DNA of 64,000 nt from Pseudomonas sp. FP1742 (lineage in GTDB: Bacteria; Pseudomonadota; Gammaproteobacteria; Pseudomonadales; Pseudomonadaceae). Made by a program: the position numbers and the translations under genes. Under the pieces are notes generated by a model. It saw only the letters and a program-made list of their open reading frames with translations, was not told the DNA's origin and searched no databases. The stretch spans positions 4,774,001 through 4,838,000 of the forward strand of contig NZ_CP117460.1 in assembly GCF_030687145.1 (NCBI RefSeq). The letters run 5' to 3'. The stretch's first letter is position 1, and every line of letters starts with the position of its first letter. This document shows, piece by piece, positions 33,971 through 42,685 of the stretch.

Positions 33971-34929
33971 CTTGCCTCTTTATCCCGGTAATGGTCAGCT
34001 GCCTGACGCAAGGCCCTTTCTGTACTGACAGGCGGATGCCATCCAAGCACCTCACGCGTGTGCTGGATATCCACCTGTAAAGAGCTGCATAACCGCTCGG
34101 CAACCCCCGACGCTCCGATCATCGAGGCAACAACGCTCAACAATCGCGCAGGCACAGGTAACAGTCTCGCGATCTTACCCAGTGCAAAGGCCATACGGCG
34201 CAGCAACTGACTAGTGGACAGATCCTCACCATCGCTGACCAAAAAAACCTGACCGGCGGCAGCAGGATTGTCGATACAGGTAACCACCAGGTCCGTGAGA
34301 TTTCCGAGCGCAACCAGACTGCGCCGATTATCGATGGCCCCCAATGGCAAAGGCACGCCGCGATCCAGCCAACGCATCATGCTGAGGAAATTGGCTTTGA
34401 CACCCGGCCCGTAAACGAGGGGCGGACGGATAACCACAACCTCCATCCCGGTTTCTTGGCTGATTTGCCACAACGCAACCTCCGCCTCATGCTTGGACAC
34501 GCCATAAGGATCGACTGGCGCAGGTAAATCCGTCGCCTTGAACGGTACATTGCGTACCGTGCTTTCGCCATTCACCTTGATTGAGCTGATAAAAATAAAA
34601 CGCTTCACTCCGGATTCTGCTGCACGCCTTGCAAGCCGAACGGTGCCCTCGACATTGGCCTTACGAAACTCCGCGAGGCTGTCCGCAGCCGCTTCATTCA
34701 TGACATGCACTCTGGCCGCACAATGAACGACGACCCCCCCCTCCTCCAGCACTGGCATGCCTATCGGCAGATCCAGATCAAAGGGAACGACCCGGCATAA
34801 ACCACTCAATCGAGAGCTTGCGCGAACTGCCGCGACGGGCGCGAACTTCTTGTCGAGCAACAATCTGAAGACCACGGCTTCACCGACAAACCCGGTCGCA
34901 CCCGTTACTAAAACTTGCGGGCCTTTCAT
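33967..34929 (-). CDS. WbpV/WbpK-like nucleotide-sugar 4-reductase (SDR)
   Basis: This 320-residue extended SDR has QVLVTGATGFVGEAVV at the N-terminus, the Ser in FISSIKVNGE, and Tyr-x3-Lys in DPYGVSKHEAE. It matches the reductases that convert the WbpM product to UDP-QuiNAc (WbpV) or UDP-FucNAc (WbpK). Its four-base overlap with wbpL supports that it supplies the starter sugar. Which of the two epimers is made cannot be told from the sequence. Confidence 0.8.
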   Translation of the reverse strand: MKGPQVLVTGATGFVGEAVVFRLLLDKKFAPVAAVRASSRLSGLCRVVPFDLDLPIGMPVLEEGGVVVHCAARVHVMNEAAADSLAEFRKANVEGTVRLARRAAESGVKRFIFISSIKVNGESTVRNVPFKATDLPAPVDPYGVSKHEAEVALWQISQETGMEVVVIRPPLVYGPGVKANFLSMMRWLDRGVPLPLGAIDNRRSLVALGNLTDLVVTCIDNPAAAGQVFLVSDGEDLSTSQLLRRMAFALGKIARLLPVPARLLSVVASMIGASGVAERLCSSLQVDIQHTREVLGWHPPVSTERALRQAADHYRDKEAR

Positions 34930-35849
34930 CTACTTTTACTTCCGATCAATGCCGCTGCCCAACAAATCAAAAAAAAGAACACTTTATCCCGTACCCGCCG
35001 ACGACATTTCCAGGCACTAAAAGAGAGCCTCAATAGCTGCCCGCGCCCCAGACGTAGCCAGCCTCGAACGAAAGGATCAGCACTTTGCCCTACTTGACGC
35101 GCTATTAGTCGGACTTGGGAGAACCACCAACCATCATGAATAGTCTTGTAACGCGCAATTAATGGATTGATGCCGGTGTTAGCCCCAATCTGGTTTCGCT
35201 CGTGCTGACGATATTGCATGGACGGTTGCGGATCGATAAACCATTTGAAGCCATGGCTGCGCGCAAAGGCATAGCAATACCAATCGTGCAGACTGACACC
35301 TTGCAGCTCAGTCCAATTGGCTAACAGTGACGCCTTTAAAGCCCCCATTACCCTGCTACTCATCACATACGTGCAACCTGGCCCAGCTGCTTCAAACAGG
35401 AAGTCCCACGCAACCTGAGGCTGAGCCTTATCGAGCAACTGTGTCCTGCCGCTCGACCAAAAAGCGATGACATTGCTGGAGTAGGCATCTACATTCAGGG
35501 TATGAATCGTGCCGGTCGCGCGCTGAAGCTTATCCACGTGCCAGATATCATCCTGATCGGCAAAGGCGACAAAGTCATAGCCTTCAAAGTCGACATCGCG
35601 AATGAGGCGAAAGAAGTTACGGGAGGCACCACCAAAACTACCGGCGGCCGGCAAAACTAAAACCTTGAGGTGATCAGCCGCATAAGCTGCACACCAGGCT
35701 TCGGTGCCATCAGTGGAAGGATCGATACTGATATAAACGGTTACGTCGACAGCTGACTGGTCGAGAATCGAGGCCAACTGCTCCTCGATCCACTGCATGC
35801 CATTGTAGGCAGCCAGCAAAACCGCAACCTTGGGATGTTTTACTGGCAT
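34926..35849 (-). CDS. Glycosyltransferase family 2, rhamnosyltransferase-like
   Basis: This 307-residue GT-A enzyme starts MPVKHPKVAVLLAAYNGMQW. It has SIDPSTDGTEAW at the donor site and FVAFADQDDIWHVDKL with the metal-binding acidic cluster; DQDDIW is typical of rhamnosyltransferases of the RfbN/RgpB type. It follows the rml genes and overlaps the reductase gene by four bases. The start at 35849 is preferred since the frame upstream would run into rmlA. L-rhamnose as donor is likely but not proven. Confidence 0.82.
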   Translation of the reverse strand: MPVKHPKVAVLLAAYNGMQWIEEQLASILDQSAVDVTVYISIDPSTDGTEAWCAAYAADHLKVLVLPAAGSFGGASRNFFRLIRDVDFEGYDFVAFADQDDIWHVDKLQRATGTIHTLNVDAYSSNVIAFWSSGRTQLLDKAQPQVAWDFLFEAAGPGCTYVMSSRVMGALKASLLANWTELQGVSLHDWYCYAFARSHGFKWFIDPQPSMQYRQHERNQIGANTGINPLIARYKTIHDGWWFSQVRLIARQVGQSADPFVRGWLRLGRGQLLRLSFSAWKCRRRVRDKVFFFLICWAAALIGSKSR

Positions 35850-35904
35850 GCCATTCCTGCCTGGGCCGATTAAACGCGACTGCTCGAAAGGTTTAGCCTT
35901 CGAA

Positions 35905-36795
35905 TCAGTGGGAAGGCGAGTCCAGCAGTTTCTGCAGATATTGACCATAACCAGTCTTCTTCAGGGCATCAGCCTGAGTGCCCAGCTGCTCCGCACTAAT
36001 CCAGCCATTGTGGTAAGCGATCTCTTCCAGGCACGCCACTTTCAGGCCTTGTCGCTGCTCAATGGTGTGCACGAAGTGGCTGGCTTCCAACAGCGAATCA
36101 TGGGTACCGGTGTCCAGCCAGGCGAAGCCACGGCCGAGCATTTCAACGTTGAGAGTCTTTTGCTCGAGGTACGCACGGTTAACATCAGTAATTTCCAGCT
36201 CGCCACGTGCGGATGGCTTGATGTTCTTGGCGATTTCGACAACCTGGTTGTCATAGAAGTACAGGCCGGTCACCGCGTAGCTGGATTTTGGCTTCAGCGG
36301 TTTCTCTTCGATGCTCAAGGCTCGGCCGGAAGCATCGAACTCGACCACACCGAAACGCTCTGGATCCGACACGTGATAGCCGAATACCGTCGCGCCGTGC
36401 TCTTGAGTGGTAGCGGAACGCAGGTTTTCCGAGAAGTGCTGACCGTAGAAGATGTTGTCGCCCAGGATCAGGCAGCAAGGGTCCTTGCCGATGAATTCTT
36501 CGCCGATGATGAAGGCTTGCGCCAGACCGTCCGGGCTAGGTTGCTCGGCGTAGCTCAACTTGATGCCGTACAGGCTGCCATCACCCAGCAATTTTTGAAA
36601 ACTTGGCAGGTCTTCTGGGGTGGAGATAATCAGGATTTCGCGCATGCCGGCGAGCATCAGCACCGACAGCGGATAGAAGATCATTGGCTTGTCGTAGATC
36701 GGCAGCATCTGCTTGGACACGCCGAGAGTCAGCGGGTGCAGACGAGTGCCCGAGCCGCCAGCGAGGATAATGCCTTTACGATTTGTCGTGGTCAT
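35905..36795 (-). CDS. rmlA: RmlA, glucose-1-phosphate thymidylyltransferase
   Basis: This 296-residue nucleotidyltransferase has the signature [20 protein letters not shown] at the N-terminus and the substrate-binding blocks LGDNIFYGQ and [20 protein letters not shown]. It forms dTDP-glucose from dTTP and glucose-1-phosphate, the first step to dTDP-L-rhamnose. Its start overlaps the rmlD stop by four bases. Length and motifs are standard. Confidence 0.96.
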   Translation of the reverse strand: MTTTNRKGIILAGGSGTRLHPLTLGVSKQMLPIYDKPMIFYPLSVLMLAGMREILIISTPEDLPSFQKLLGDGSLYGIKLSYAEQPSPDGLAQAFIIGEEFIGKDPCCLILGDNIFYGQHFSENLRSATTQEHGATVFGYHVSDPERFGVVEFDASGRALSIEEKPLKPKSSYAVTGLYFYDNQVVEIAKNIKPSARGELEITDVNRAYLEQKTLNVEMLGRGFAWLDTGTHDSLLEASHFVHTIEQRQGLKVACLEEIAYHNGWISAEQLGTQADALKKTGYGQYLQKLLDSPSH

Positions 36796-37685
36796 TTATT
36801 CAGGACTTCCATCAGCATTCGGGTGACACCACTTTGCCAATCCGGCAAGTGTAGAGAAAAATTGTCGCGCAGCTTCTGAGTGTTCAACCGTGAATTCAGA
36901 GGGCGGCGCGCCGGTGTTGGGTAGGCGGTTGTGTCTATCGGATTGACCGACGTAACGGCGAGCTCTTCACCGTTGGCCTTGGCAAAACCGATCACATGGC
37001 TGGCATAGCCGTGCCAGGACACTTCGCCGGCGGCCGCCAGGTGATACAGGCCCGCCAGTTCAGGACGTTGCATGACTTGCTGAATGGCCAACGCCGTCAC
37101 GTCGGCAATCAAATCTGCTCCGGTCGGGGCACCGATCTGGTCAGCGATAACGCTCAGGGTGTCGCGGTCCTTGGCCAGACGCAGCATGGTCTTGGCGAAG
37201 TTGTTGCCGCGCGCGCCATAGACCCAGCTGGTGCGGAAGATCAGGTGCTTGCAGCCCGAGGCAGCAATCGCTAGCTCGCCGGCCAGTTTGCTGGCGCCGT
37301 AATGATTCACCGGGGCGACGGCATCGGTTTCTTGCCATGGCTTCATACCTTCACCGCTGAACACGTAATCGGTGGAGTAGTGAATCAGCCAGGCGCCCAG
37401 GGATGCAGCCTCTTCAGCCATGACCTGACTCGCCTGACCGTTTACGCGGTCGGCCAGCTCGGTCTCGGATTCAGCTTTATCGACAGCGGTGTAGGCCGCA
37501 GCGTTGACGATGACGTCGGGCTTGACCTGACGGATCGTCGCACGCAGTGCATCGAGGTCAGACAGGTCACCGCTCAAACCATCGACCGGGTGACGATCCA
37601 GGGCGATCAACTCGCCAAGTGGCGCAAGGGAACGTTGCAGCTCCCAGCCGACCTGGCCGTTTTTTCCCAACAGGAGGATTTTCAT
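36792..37685 (-). CDS. rmlD: RmlD, dTDP-4-dehydrorhamnose reductase
   Basis: This 297-residue SDR starts [20 protein letters not shown] with the GxxGxxG NAD(P) site. YGASKLAGE gives the catalytic Tyr-x3-Lys, and [10 protein letters not shown] is a family block. It performs the last reduction to dTDP-L-rhamnose. The start at 37685 overlaps the rmlB stop. Its substrate normally needs the RmlC epimerase, which is not encoded in this window. Confidence 0.95.
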   Translation of the reverse strand: MKILLLGKNGQVGWELQRSLAPLGELIALDRHPVDGLSGDLSDLDALRATIRQVKPDVIVNAAAYTAVDKAESETELADRVNGQASQVMAEEAASLGAWLIHYSTDYVFSGEGMKPWQETDAVAPVNHYGASKLAGELAIAASGCKHLIFRTSWVYGARGNNFAKTMLRLAKDRDTLSVIADQIGAPTGADLIADVTALAIQQVMQRPELAGLYHLAAAGEVSWHGYASHVIGFAKANGEELAVTSVNPIDTTAYPTPARRPLNSRLNTQKLRDNFSLHLPDWQSGVTRMLMEVLNK

Positions 37686-38758
37686 GCCTTGTCCGAACGA
37701 TCCGTGTAGTTCTGGTCGATCCATTGCTGGTAGCTGCCGCTCTTCACGTGAGCCACCCACTCAGTGTTGTTGAGGTACCACTCGACGGTCTTACGGATGC
37801 CGGTTTCAAAAGTTTCTTCCGGCGTCCAACCCAGCTCGCGCTGGATTTTGCTGGCGTCGATCGCATAGCGCTGGTCGTGGCCTGGGCGATCCTGAACGTA
37901 GGTGATCAGGCTGGCGTGTGGACGATGAGCGGAGTCCGGACGCAGTTCGTCGAGCAGTGCGCACAGGGTATGCACCACTTCGATGTTTTGCTTCTCGTTA
38001 TGGCCGCCGATGTTGTAAGTCTCGCCGATTACGCCTTCGGTCACGACTTTGTAGAGCGCGCGGGCGTGGTCTTCGACGTAGAGCCAGTCACGAACCTGGT
38101 TGCCTTTGCCGTAGACCGGCAGCGGCTTGCCTTCCAGTGCGTTGAGGATGATCAGCGGGATCAACTTCTCAGGGAAATGGCAGGGACCATAGTTGTTCGA
38201 GCAGTTGGTTACCAGGGTCGGCAGGCCGTAGGTACGGCTCCAGGCGCGAACCAGGTGATCGGAACTGGCCTTGCTGGCCGAGTACGGCGAGCTCGGCTGA
38301 TACGGAGTGGTTTCGGTGAAGAGGTCTTCCGGACCTTCAAGGTCTCCGTAGACTTCGTCGGTGGAAATATGGTGGAAGCGGAAGTTGGCTTTGCGCGCAT
38401 CATCCAGCGCCGCCCAATAATGGCGCGCAGCTTCCAGCAAGGTGTAGGTGCCGATGATGTTGGTCTGGATGAATTCAGACGGACCGGAGATCGAGCGGTC
38501 AACGTGGGACTCTGCGGCCAGGTGCATGATGGCATCCGGTTGGTGTTCACGCAGGACACGGTCCACTTGATCACGGTCGCAGATATCAACGCGCTCGAAC
38601 ACGTAACGCGAGCTTTGGCTGACTTCGGCCAATGACTCAAGGTTACCGGCATAAGTCAGCTTATCGACGTTAACGACAGAGTCGGCAGTGTTGGAGATGA
38701 TATGACGAATGACTGCCGAGCCGATAAATCCGGCGCCGCCGGTTACTAGAATTTTCAC
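37682..38758 (-). CDS. rmlB: RmlB, dTDP-glucose 4,6-dehydratase
   Basis: This 358-residue SDR starts with a GTG codon at 38758 ([13 protein letters not shown]), preferred because the NAD-binding strand must begin there and no ATG fits. [10 protein letters not shown] and [12 protein letters not shown] carry the catalytic residues. It forms dTDP-4-keto-6-deoxyglucose. It is the first gene of the rml block, and a promoter candidate lies about 150 bases upstream. Confidence 0.96.
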   Translation of the reverse strand: MKILVTGGAGFIGSAVIRHIISNTADSVVNVDKLTYAGNLESLAEVSQSSRYVFERVDICDRDQVDRVLREHQPDAIMHLAAESHVDRSISGPSEFIQTNIIGTYTLLEAARHYWAALDDARKANFRFHHISTDEVYGDLEGPEDLFTETTPYQPSSPYSASKASSDHLVRAWSRTYGLPTLVTNCSNNYGPCHFPEKLIPLIILNALEGKPLPVYGKGNQVRDWLYVEDHARALYKVVTEGVIGETYNIGGHNEKQNIEVVHTLCALLDELRPDSAHRPHASLITYVQDRPGHDQRYAIDASKIQRELGWTPEETFETGIRKTVEWYLNNTEWVAHVKSGSYQQWIDQNYTDRSDKA

Positions 38759-38901
38759 GCGAAACCATACCCTTAAGTTACTGACAGGGCCGCCAACCGC
38801 GCACTGTCTAATCCATGAATACAAAAGCCATCAAGTTCGCCGAGGCTTCTGACAGAGTCAGTCTGAACCGATTAGGGAATGCCCTATCGACCAAGCGCAG
38901 C

Positions 38902-38930
38902 ATTTTACAGCTTAATAAAGGTTTTACTAA
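38902..38930 (-). promoter_or_regulatory. Candidate sigma-70 promoter upstream of rmlB
   Basis: The minus strand carries TTAGTA, a 17-base AT-rich spacer and TAAAAT, i.e. a weak -35 and a 5/6 match -10, about 145 bases before the rmlB start. It could drive the O-antigen operon. The long leader in between contains a short inverted repeat (CTGAC/GTCAG) near 38853. Confidence 0.4.
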
Positions 38931-38984
38931 TGGATATGGACAAGCTGCGACGCAAATCCCACGCCTGCAACGGGCTTATCGCAA

Positions 38985-39224
38985 TCAGACAAGGCGCTTG
39001 CGTGAGGCTCTGGACGCACGCCCCAGAAACCAGCCCAGAATGGGGCCGATCACCATGCCGACCAGCAGCGCAATTACCATGATCAGCGATACTGGCAACT
39101 GCGGGCCTGCCCAGCCCAGGAAAAGCAGCGACACACTCTGCTGGTTCTCAAGAACGAACGCCAGGATCGCCAGAACGAGCAGCAGGACAAATACAGCGAG
39201 AAGTACGCGCTTGAGGTTACGCAT
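38985..39224 (-). CDS. LapA/DUF1049 family small membrane protein
   Basis: This 79-residue protein has two membrane helices (about 6-26 and 42-66) joined by ENQQSVSLLFLGWAGPQLP, the family signature, and a basic C-terminal tail (GRASRASRKRLV). The family (lipopolysaccharide assembly protein A domain) is conserved next to ihfB in many gammaproteobacteria and is thought to act in LPS assembly or its control with LapB. It follows ihfB by 27 bases. Confidence 0.85.
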   Translation of the reverse strand: MRNLKRVLLAVFVLLLVLAILAFVLENQQSVSLLFLGWAGPQLPVSLIMVIALLVGMVIGPILGWFLGRASRASRKRLV

Positions 39225-39251
39225 CAGCGGTTCCTTGAAGTGCAGCAGCTG

Positions 39252-39548
39252 TCAAAGCCCCTCCTCCTCGTCCTCATTCACACGATCGCGCAGTTCTTTG
39301 CCTGGCTTGAAGTGAGGAACGAACTTGCCGTCGAGGCTGACGGACTGACCGGTTTTCGGATTGCGCCCTACGCGCGGTGCGCGATAGTGCAAGGAGAAGC
39401 TGCCAAAACCACGGATCTCGATGCGATCACCGGTGGCCAGACATTGGGACATTTGCTCAAGCATGGTCTTGATGGCCAGCTCCACATCCTTGGATGAGAG
39501 CAGCCCTTGATGGGTGACAATTCGTTCGATCAACTCCGACTTCGTCAT
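39252..39548 (-). CDS. ihfB: IhfB, integration host factor beta subunit
   Basis: This 98-residue HU/IHF fold protein starts [20 protein letters not shown]. The DNA-binding arm has [17 protein letters not shown] with the intercalating Pro, and [16 protein letters not shown] is the conserved C-terminal block. With IhfA it bends DNA at specific sites. It flanks the O-antigen locus on the side opposite wbpM. A Shine-Dalgarno GAAGGGA precedes the start. Confidence 0.97.
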   Translation of the reverse strand: MTKSELIERIVTHQGLLSSKDVELAIKTMLEQMSQCLATGDRIEIRGFGSFSLHYRAPRVGRNPKTGQSVSLDGKFVPHFKPGKELRDRVNEDEEEGL

Positions 39549-39693
39549 ATTTTTCCCTTCTTTTTCAAGCAGCTAGATCAGCGCTTCAAAGGTTTTAGCA
39601 CGCCCTGAGAAATTTGAACAGCCCGAGTTTTGACATATCTTCATCGGCAACGAGATGCCCGATTTCAGGGCAGCGGAACACTGATGAATTCAC

Positions 39694-39972
39694 TCACCTG
39701 CATATGACCAGCATGGTGCGTGTCAGATAACCCGCGGGATTGAAGCCGAAAGGGAACACATCTTCTTCCTTGGCGTCGTCGGACCTTACGATGACTTTGT
39801 AGCCCGCCCCCTTACACTCCTTGGCCGCTCGCTTGTGACACCTCTCCCACCCCGAGCCCAACCCGGAGCAATCGACCTCTATGCCACTGACCCCACGCAC
39901 CGCGTGAGTCTTGGCGCTGGTGGTACAACCTGCCAATGCCAGTACTGCCATCACGACAATGAGCTTGTTCAT
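39694..39972 (-). CDS. Small putative lipoprotein between rpsA and ihfB
   Basis: This 92-residue protein starts MNKLIVVMAVLALAGCTTSA, a lipoprotein signal with Cys16 in the lipobox LAGC. The mature part has four more cysteines (DCSG, RCHK, ECKG and the near-terminal VICR), suggesting disulfides in the periplasm. It sits between rpsA and ihfB, which are often adjacent. I do not recognise a characterised family. Confidence 0.65.
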   Translation of the reverse strand: MNKLIVVMAVLALAGCTTSAKTHAVRGVSGIEVDCSGLGSGWERCHKRAAKECKGAGYKVIVRSDDAKEEDVFPFGFNPAGYLTRTMLVICR

Positions 39973-40143
39973 TCACTTCCTTATGCCGGATGCACAACCC
40001 GGCGGTCGTTCACTTCAGACTAAGCCTAGCCTTGAATAGACGATTGACCTGTATGAAGCTACAGACAACTTATGTAGATCATTGGTTTCACGAAAGAAAT
40101 ATTGCAGCGTCCGCACGCTTGGGATTCACCAAATCGCAGGCAC

Positions 40144-40172
40144 AAAAAAGGGCGACCGAAGTCGCCCTTTTT
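40144..40172 (-). terminator. Rho-independent terminator after rpsA
   Basis: On the minus strand GGGCGAC, the tetraloop TTCG and GTCGCCC form a perfect 7-bp GC-rich stem, followed by TTTTTT. An upstream A-run mirrors the T-run, so it could also work in the other direction. It lies about 18 bases after the rpsA stop. Confidence 0.95.
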
Positions 40173-40189
40173 CTATGGTCTGACAGAAC

Positions 40190-41875
40190 TCAGTTCTGTT
40201 TGGCCATTGCTTGACGCAGCAGTGCCGCCATAGTGGTGTCACTTGCCTCACCTTCCGGAGCAGTTTTCAGGCTCTGGATGGCTTCTTTCTCTTCAGCGTC
40301 GTCTTTCGACTTGATGGAGAGCTGGATTACGCGGCTCTTACGATCAACGCTGATGATCTTGGCTTCTACTTCCTGGCCTTCTTTCAGAACGTTGCGCGCG
40401 TCTTCAACGCGGTCACGGCTGATTTCGGAGGCTTTCAGAGTCGCTTCGATATCGTCGGCCAGAGTGATGATGGCGCCTTTGGCGTCAACTTCTTTCACGA
40501 TGCCTTTAACGATGGCGCCTTTGTCGTTCTCTTGAACGTACTCGGAGAACGGATCGCTTTCCAGCTGCTTGATACCCAGGGAGATGCGCTCGCGCTCTGG
40601 GTCAACCGACAGGATAACGGTGTCCAGTTCGTCGCCTTTCTTGAAGCGGCGAACGGCTTCTTCGCCCACTTCGTTCCAGGAGATGTCGGACAGGTGAACC
40701 AGACCGTCGATGCCGCCGTCCAGACCAATGAAGATACCGAAATCGGTGATCGACTTGATGGTGCCGGAGATTTTATCGCCCTTGTTGAACTGGCCAGAGA
40801 AATCTTCCCATGGGTTGGATTTGCACTGTTTGATGCCGAGGGAGATACGACGACGCTCTTCGTCGATGTCCAGAACCATGACTTCCACTTCGTCGCCGAC
40901 TTGTACGACTTTCGAAGGGTGGATGTTCTTGTTGGTCCAGTCCATTTCGGAAACGTGTACCAGACCTTCAACGCCTTCTTCCAGCTCAGCGAAGCAGCCG
41001 TAGTCGGTCAGGTTGGTTACGCGAGCGGTAACACGAGTGCCTTCTGGGTAACGGGCTTTGATAGCAACCCATGGATCTTCGCCCAGTTGCTTCAGGCCCA
41101 GGGAAACACGATTGCGCTCGCGATCGTACTTCAGAACCTTGACATCGATCTCGTCGCCAACGTTGACGATTTCGGAAGGATGCTTGATACGTTTCCAAGC
41201 CATGTCGGTAATGTGCAGCAGGCCATCGACGCCACCCAGATCGACGAATGCGCCGTAATCGGTGAGGTTCTTGACGATACCTTTGACTTGTTGGCCTTCC
41301 TGCAGGGATTCCAGCAGAGCTTCACGCTCAGCGGAGTTCTCGGCTTCGAGGACGCTACGACGGGAAACGACAACGTTGTTGCGCTTCTGGTCAAGCTTGA
41401 TGACCTTGAATTCCAGTTCTTTGCCTTCCAGGTGCGTGGTATCGCGCACTGGACGGACGTCAACCAGAGAACCTGGCAGGAACGCACGGATGCCGTTAAC
41501 GTCGACAGTGAAGCCGCCTTTAACCTTACCGTTGATAACGCCCTTGACCACTTCTTCGGCTGCGAAGGCTGCTTCCAGAACAATCCAGCATTCAGCGCGC
41601 TTGGCTTTTTCACGGGACAGCTTGGTTTCACCAAAGCCGTCTTCAACCGAGTCCAGAGCAACGTGAACTTCGTCACCGACGTTGATGTTCAGCTCGCCAG
41701 CATCGTTGTAGAACTGCTCAAGCGGGATGAGTGCTTCAGACTTCAGGCCAGCGTGAACGGTTACCCAGCGAGCCTGGTAATCGATATCAACGATAACACC
41801 GGTGATGATGGAGCCTGCCTGAAGGTTCAGGGTTTTTAGGCTTTCTTCAAAGAGTTCCGCAAAGCTTTCGCTCAT
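40190..41875 (-). CDS. rpsA: RpsA, 30S ribosomal protein S1
   Basis: This 561-residue protein consists of six S1 (OB-fold) repeats; [40 protein letters not shown] and [20 protein letters not shown] mark successive units. It binds mRNA leaders at the 30S subunit and is needed for translation of most mRNAs. It is the last major gene of the serC-to-rpsA unit, preceded by a structured leader and followed by a strong terminator, so it can be expressed separately. Confidence 0.97.
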   Translation of the reverse strand: MSESFAELFEESLKTLNLQAGSIITGVIVDIDYQARWVTVHAGLKSEALIPLEQFYNDAGELNINVGDEVHVALDSVEDGFGETKLSREKAKRAECWIVLEAAFAAEEVVKGVINGKVKGGFTVDVNGIRAFLPGSLVDVRPVRDTTHLEGKELEFKVIKLDQKRNNVVVSRRSVLEAENSAEREALLESLQEGQQVKGIVKNLTDYGAFVDLGGVDGLLHITDMAWKRIKHPSEIVNVGDEIDVKVLKYDRERNRVSLGLKQLGEDPWVAIKARYPEGTRVTARVTNLTDYGCFAELEEGVEGLVHVSEMDWTNKNIHPSKVVQVGDEVEVMVLDIDEERRRISLGIKQCKSNPWEDFSGQFNKGDKISGTIKSITDFGIFIGLDGGIDGLVHLSDISWNEVGEEAVRRFKKGDELDTVILSVDPERERISLGIKQLESDPFSEYVQENDKGAIVKGIVKEVDAKGAIITLADDIEATLKASEISRDRVEDARNVLKEGQEVEAKIISVDRKSRVIQLSIKSKDDAEEKEAIQSLKTAPEGEASDTTMAALLRQAMAKQN

Positions 41876-41995
41876 TTTAATTCCTGTTGAATAAGGGCGA
41901 AGGATACGCCCATCTCCACATCCCAGACGATGTGGGTTACGTTCATTTAAAGAAACGACACAGGACTATGACTGGTCCCCTGGGTCGTTTCTTGG
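41876..41995 (-). promoter_or_regulatory. Structured rpsA 5' leader with three hairpins
   Basis: Between cmk and rpsA the minus strand has three consecutive inverted repeats: 41950-41993 (outer arms AAGAAACGAC / GTCGTTTCTT, inner CAGGGGAC / GTCCTG), 41916-41935 (CCACATC / GATGTGG) and 41895-41911 (GGGCG / CGCCC), then AGGA and the ATG. In E. coli and other gammaproteobacteria the rpsA leader also folds into three hairpins that serve autogenous control by S1; this arrangement is analogous. The first hairpin could alternatively limit read-through from cmk. Confidence 0.65.
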
Positions 41996-42685
41996 TCACC
42001 CGGCGATATCGCGAATGGCGATCTCGCTCATGATGCGTTCCAGCACCTGATCGATGGACAATTCCGTGGAATCCAGCTGTATGGCGTCAGCCGCCGGTTT
42101 GAGCGGGGCTACCGCTCGCTGGGTGTCACGCTCATCGCGCGCACGTATCTCATCTAGCAGACTCGACAGACTAACACCATCGACTTTGCCCTTCAACTGC
42201 AAGTATCGACGGCGCGCACGCTCCTCCGCACTGGCCGTGAGGAAAATCTTCAATGGCGCATCGGGAAATACCACCGTGCCCATGTCACGACCATCGGCCA
42301 CCAGACCCGGCAATTCCTGAAAGGCGCGCTGGCGCTGCAACAATGCCTCGCGAACGGCGGGCAATGCAGCAACCTGCGAGGCACCCGAGCCGACGCTTTC
42401 GGTGCGGATCACATCGCTGACTTCATCACCCTCCAGAATAATGCGCTGCAGCTGACCGTCGGTCGCCGCGATGAATTGCACATCCAGATGAGCGGCGAGC
42501 TTCTTGAGCAGCTCCTCATTGGTCAGATCGACGCCATGGTTATACGCCGCGAACGCCAGCAATCGATACAGCGCACCGGAGTCCAACAGATTCCAGCCCA
42601 GACGCTTGGCCAGTATCCCGGCTACAGTGCCTTTGCCAGAGCCACTTGGCCCATCAATGGTGATGACCGGTGCAATGATTTTCAC
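41996..42685 (-). CDS. cmk: Cmk, cytidylate kinase
   Basis: This 229-residue kinase has the P-loop [20 protein letters not shown], the NMP-binding region [19 protein letters not shown] and [13 protein letters not shown]. It phosphorylates CMP and dCMP. The start is a GTG at 42685 that reads V-K-I-I-A-P; it is supported by the normal family N-terminus and by a four-base overlap with the end of the tyrA-aroA gene. Part of the conserved aromatic/ribosomal supraoperon. Confidence 0.95.
   Translation of the reverse strand: MKIIAPVITIDGPSGSGKGTVAGILAKRLGWNLLDSGALYRLLAFAAYNHGVDLTNEELLKKLAAHLDVQFIAATDGQLQRIILEGDEVSDVIRTESVGSGASQVAALPAVREALLQRQRAFQELPGLVADGRDMGTVVFPDAPLKIFLTASAEERARRRYLQLKGKVDGVSLSSLLDEIRARDERDTQRAVAPLKPAADAIQLDSTELSIDQVLERIMSEIAIRDIAG

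Noticed and set aside
40211..41839. 542-codon open frame antisense to rpsA
   Set aside because: It arises from the codon usage of the S1 repeats on the other strand; no family motifs and no ribosome-binding site were seen.
41950..41993. Hairpin after cmk as a simple terminator
   Set aside because: There is no proper T-run after the stem, only TTTAAA, and two more hairpins follow before rpsA, so a leader structure explains it better.
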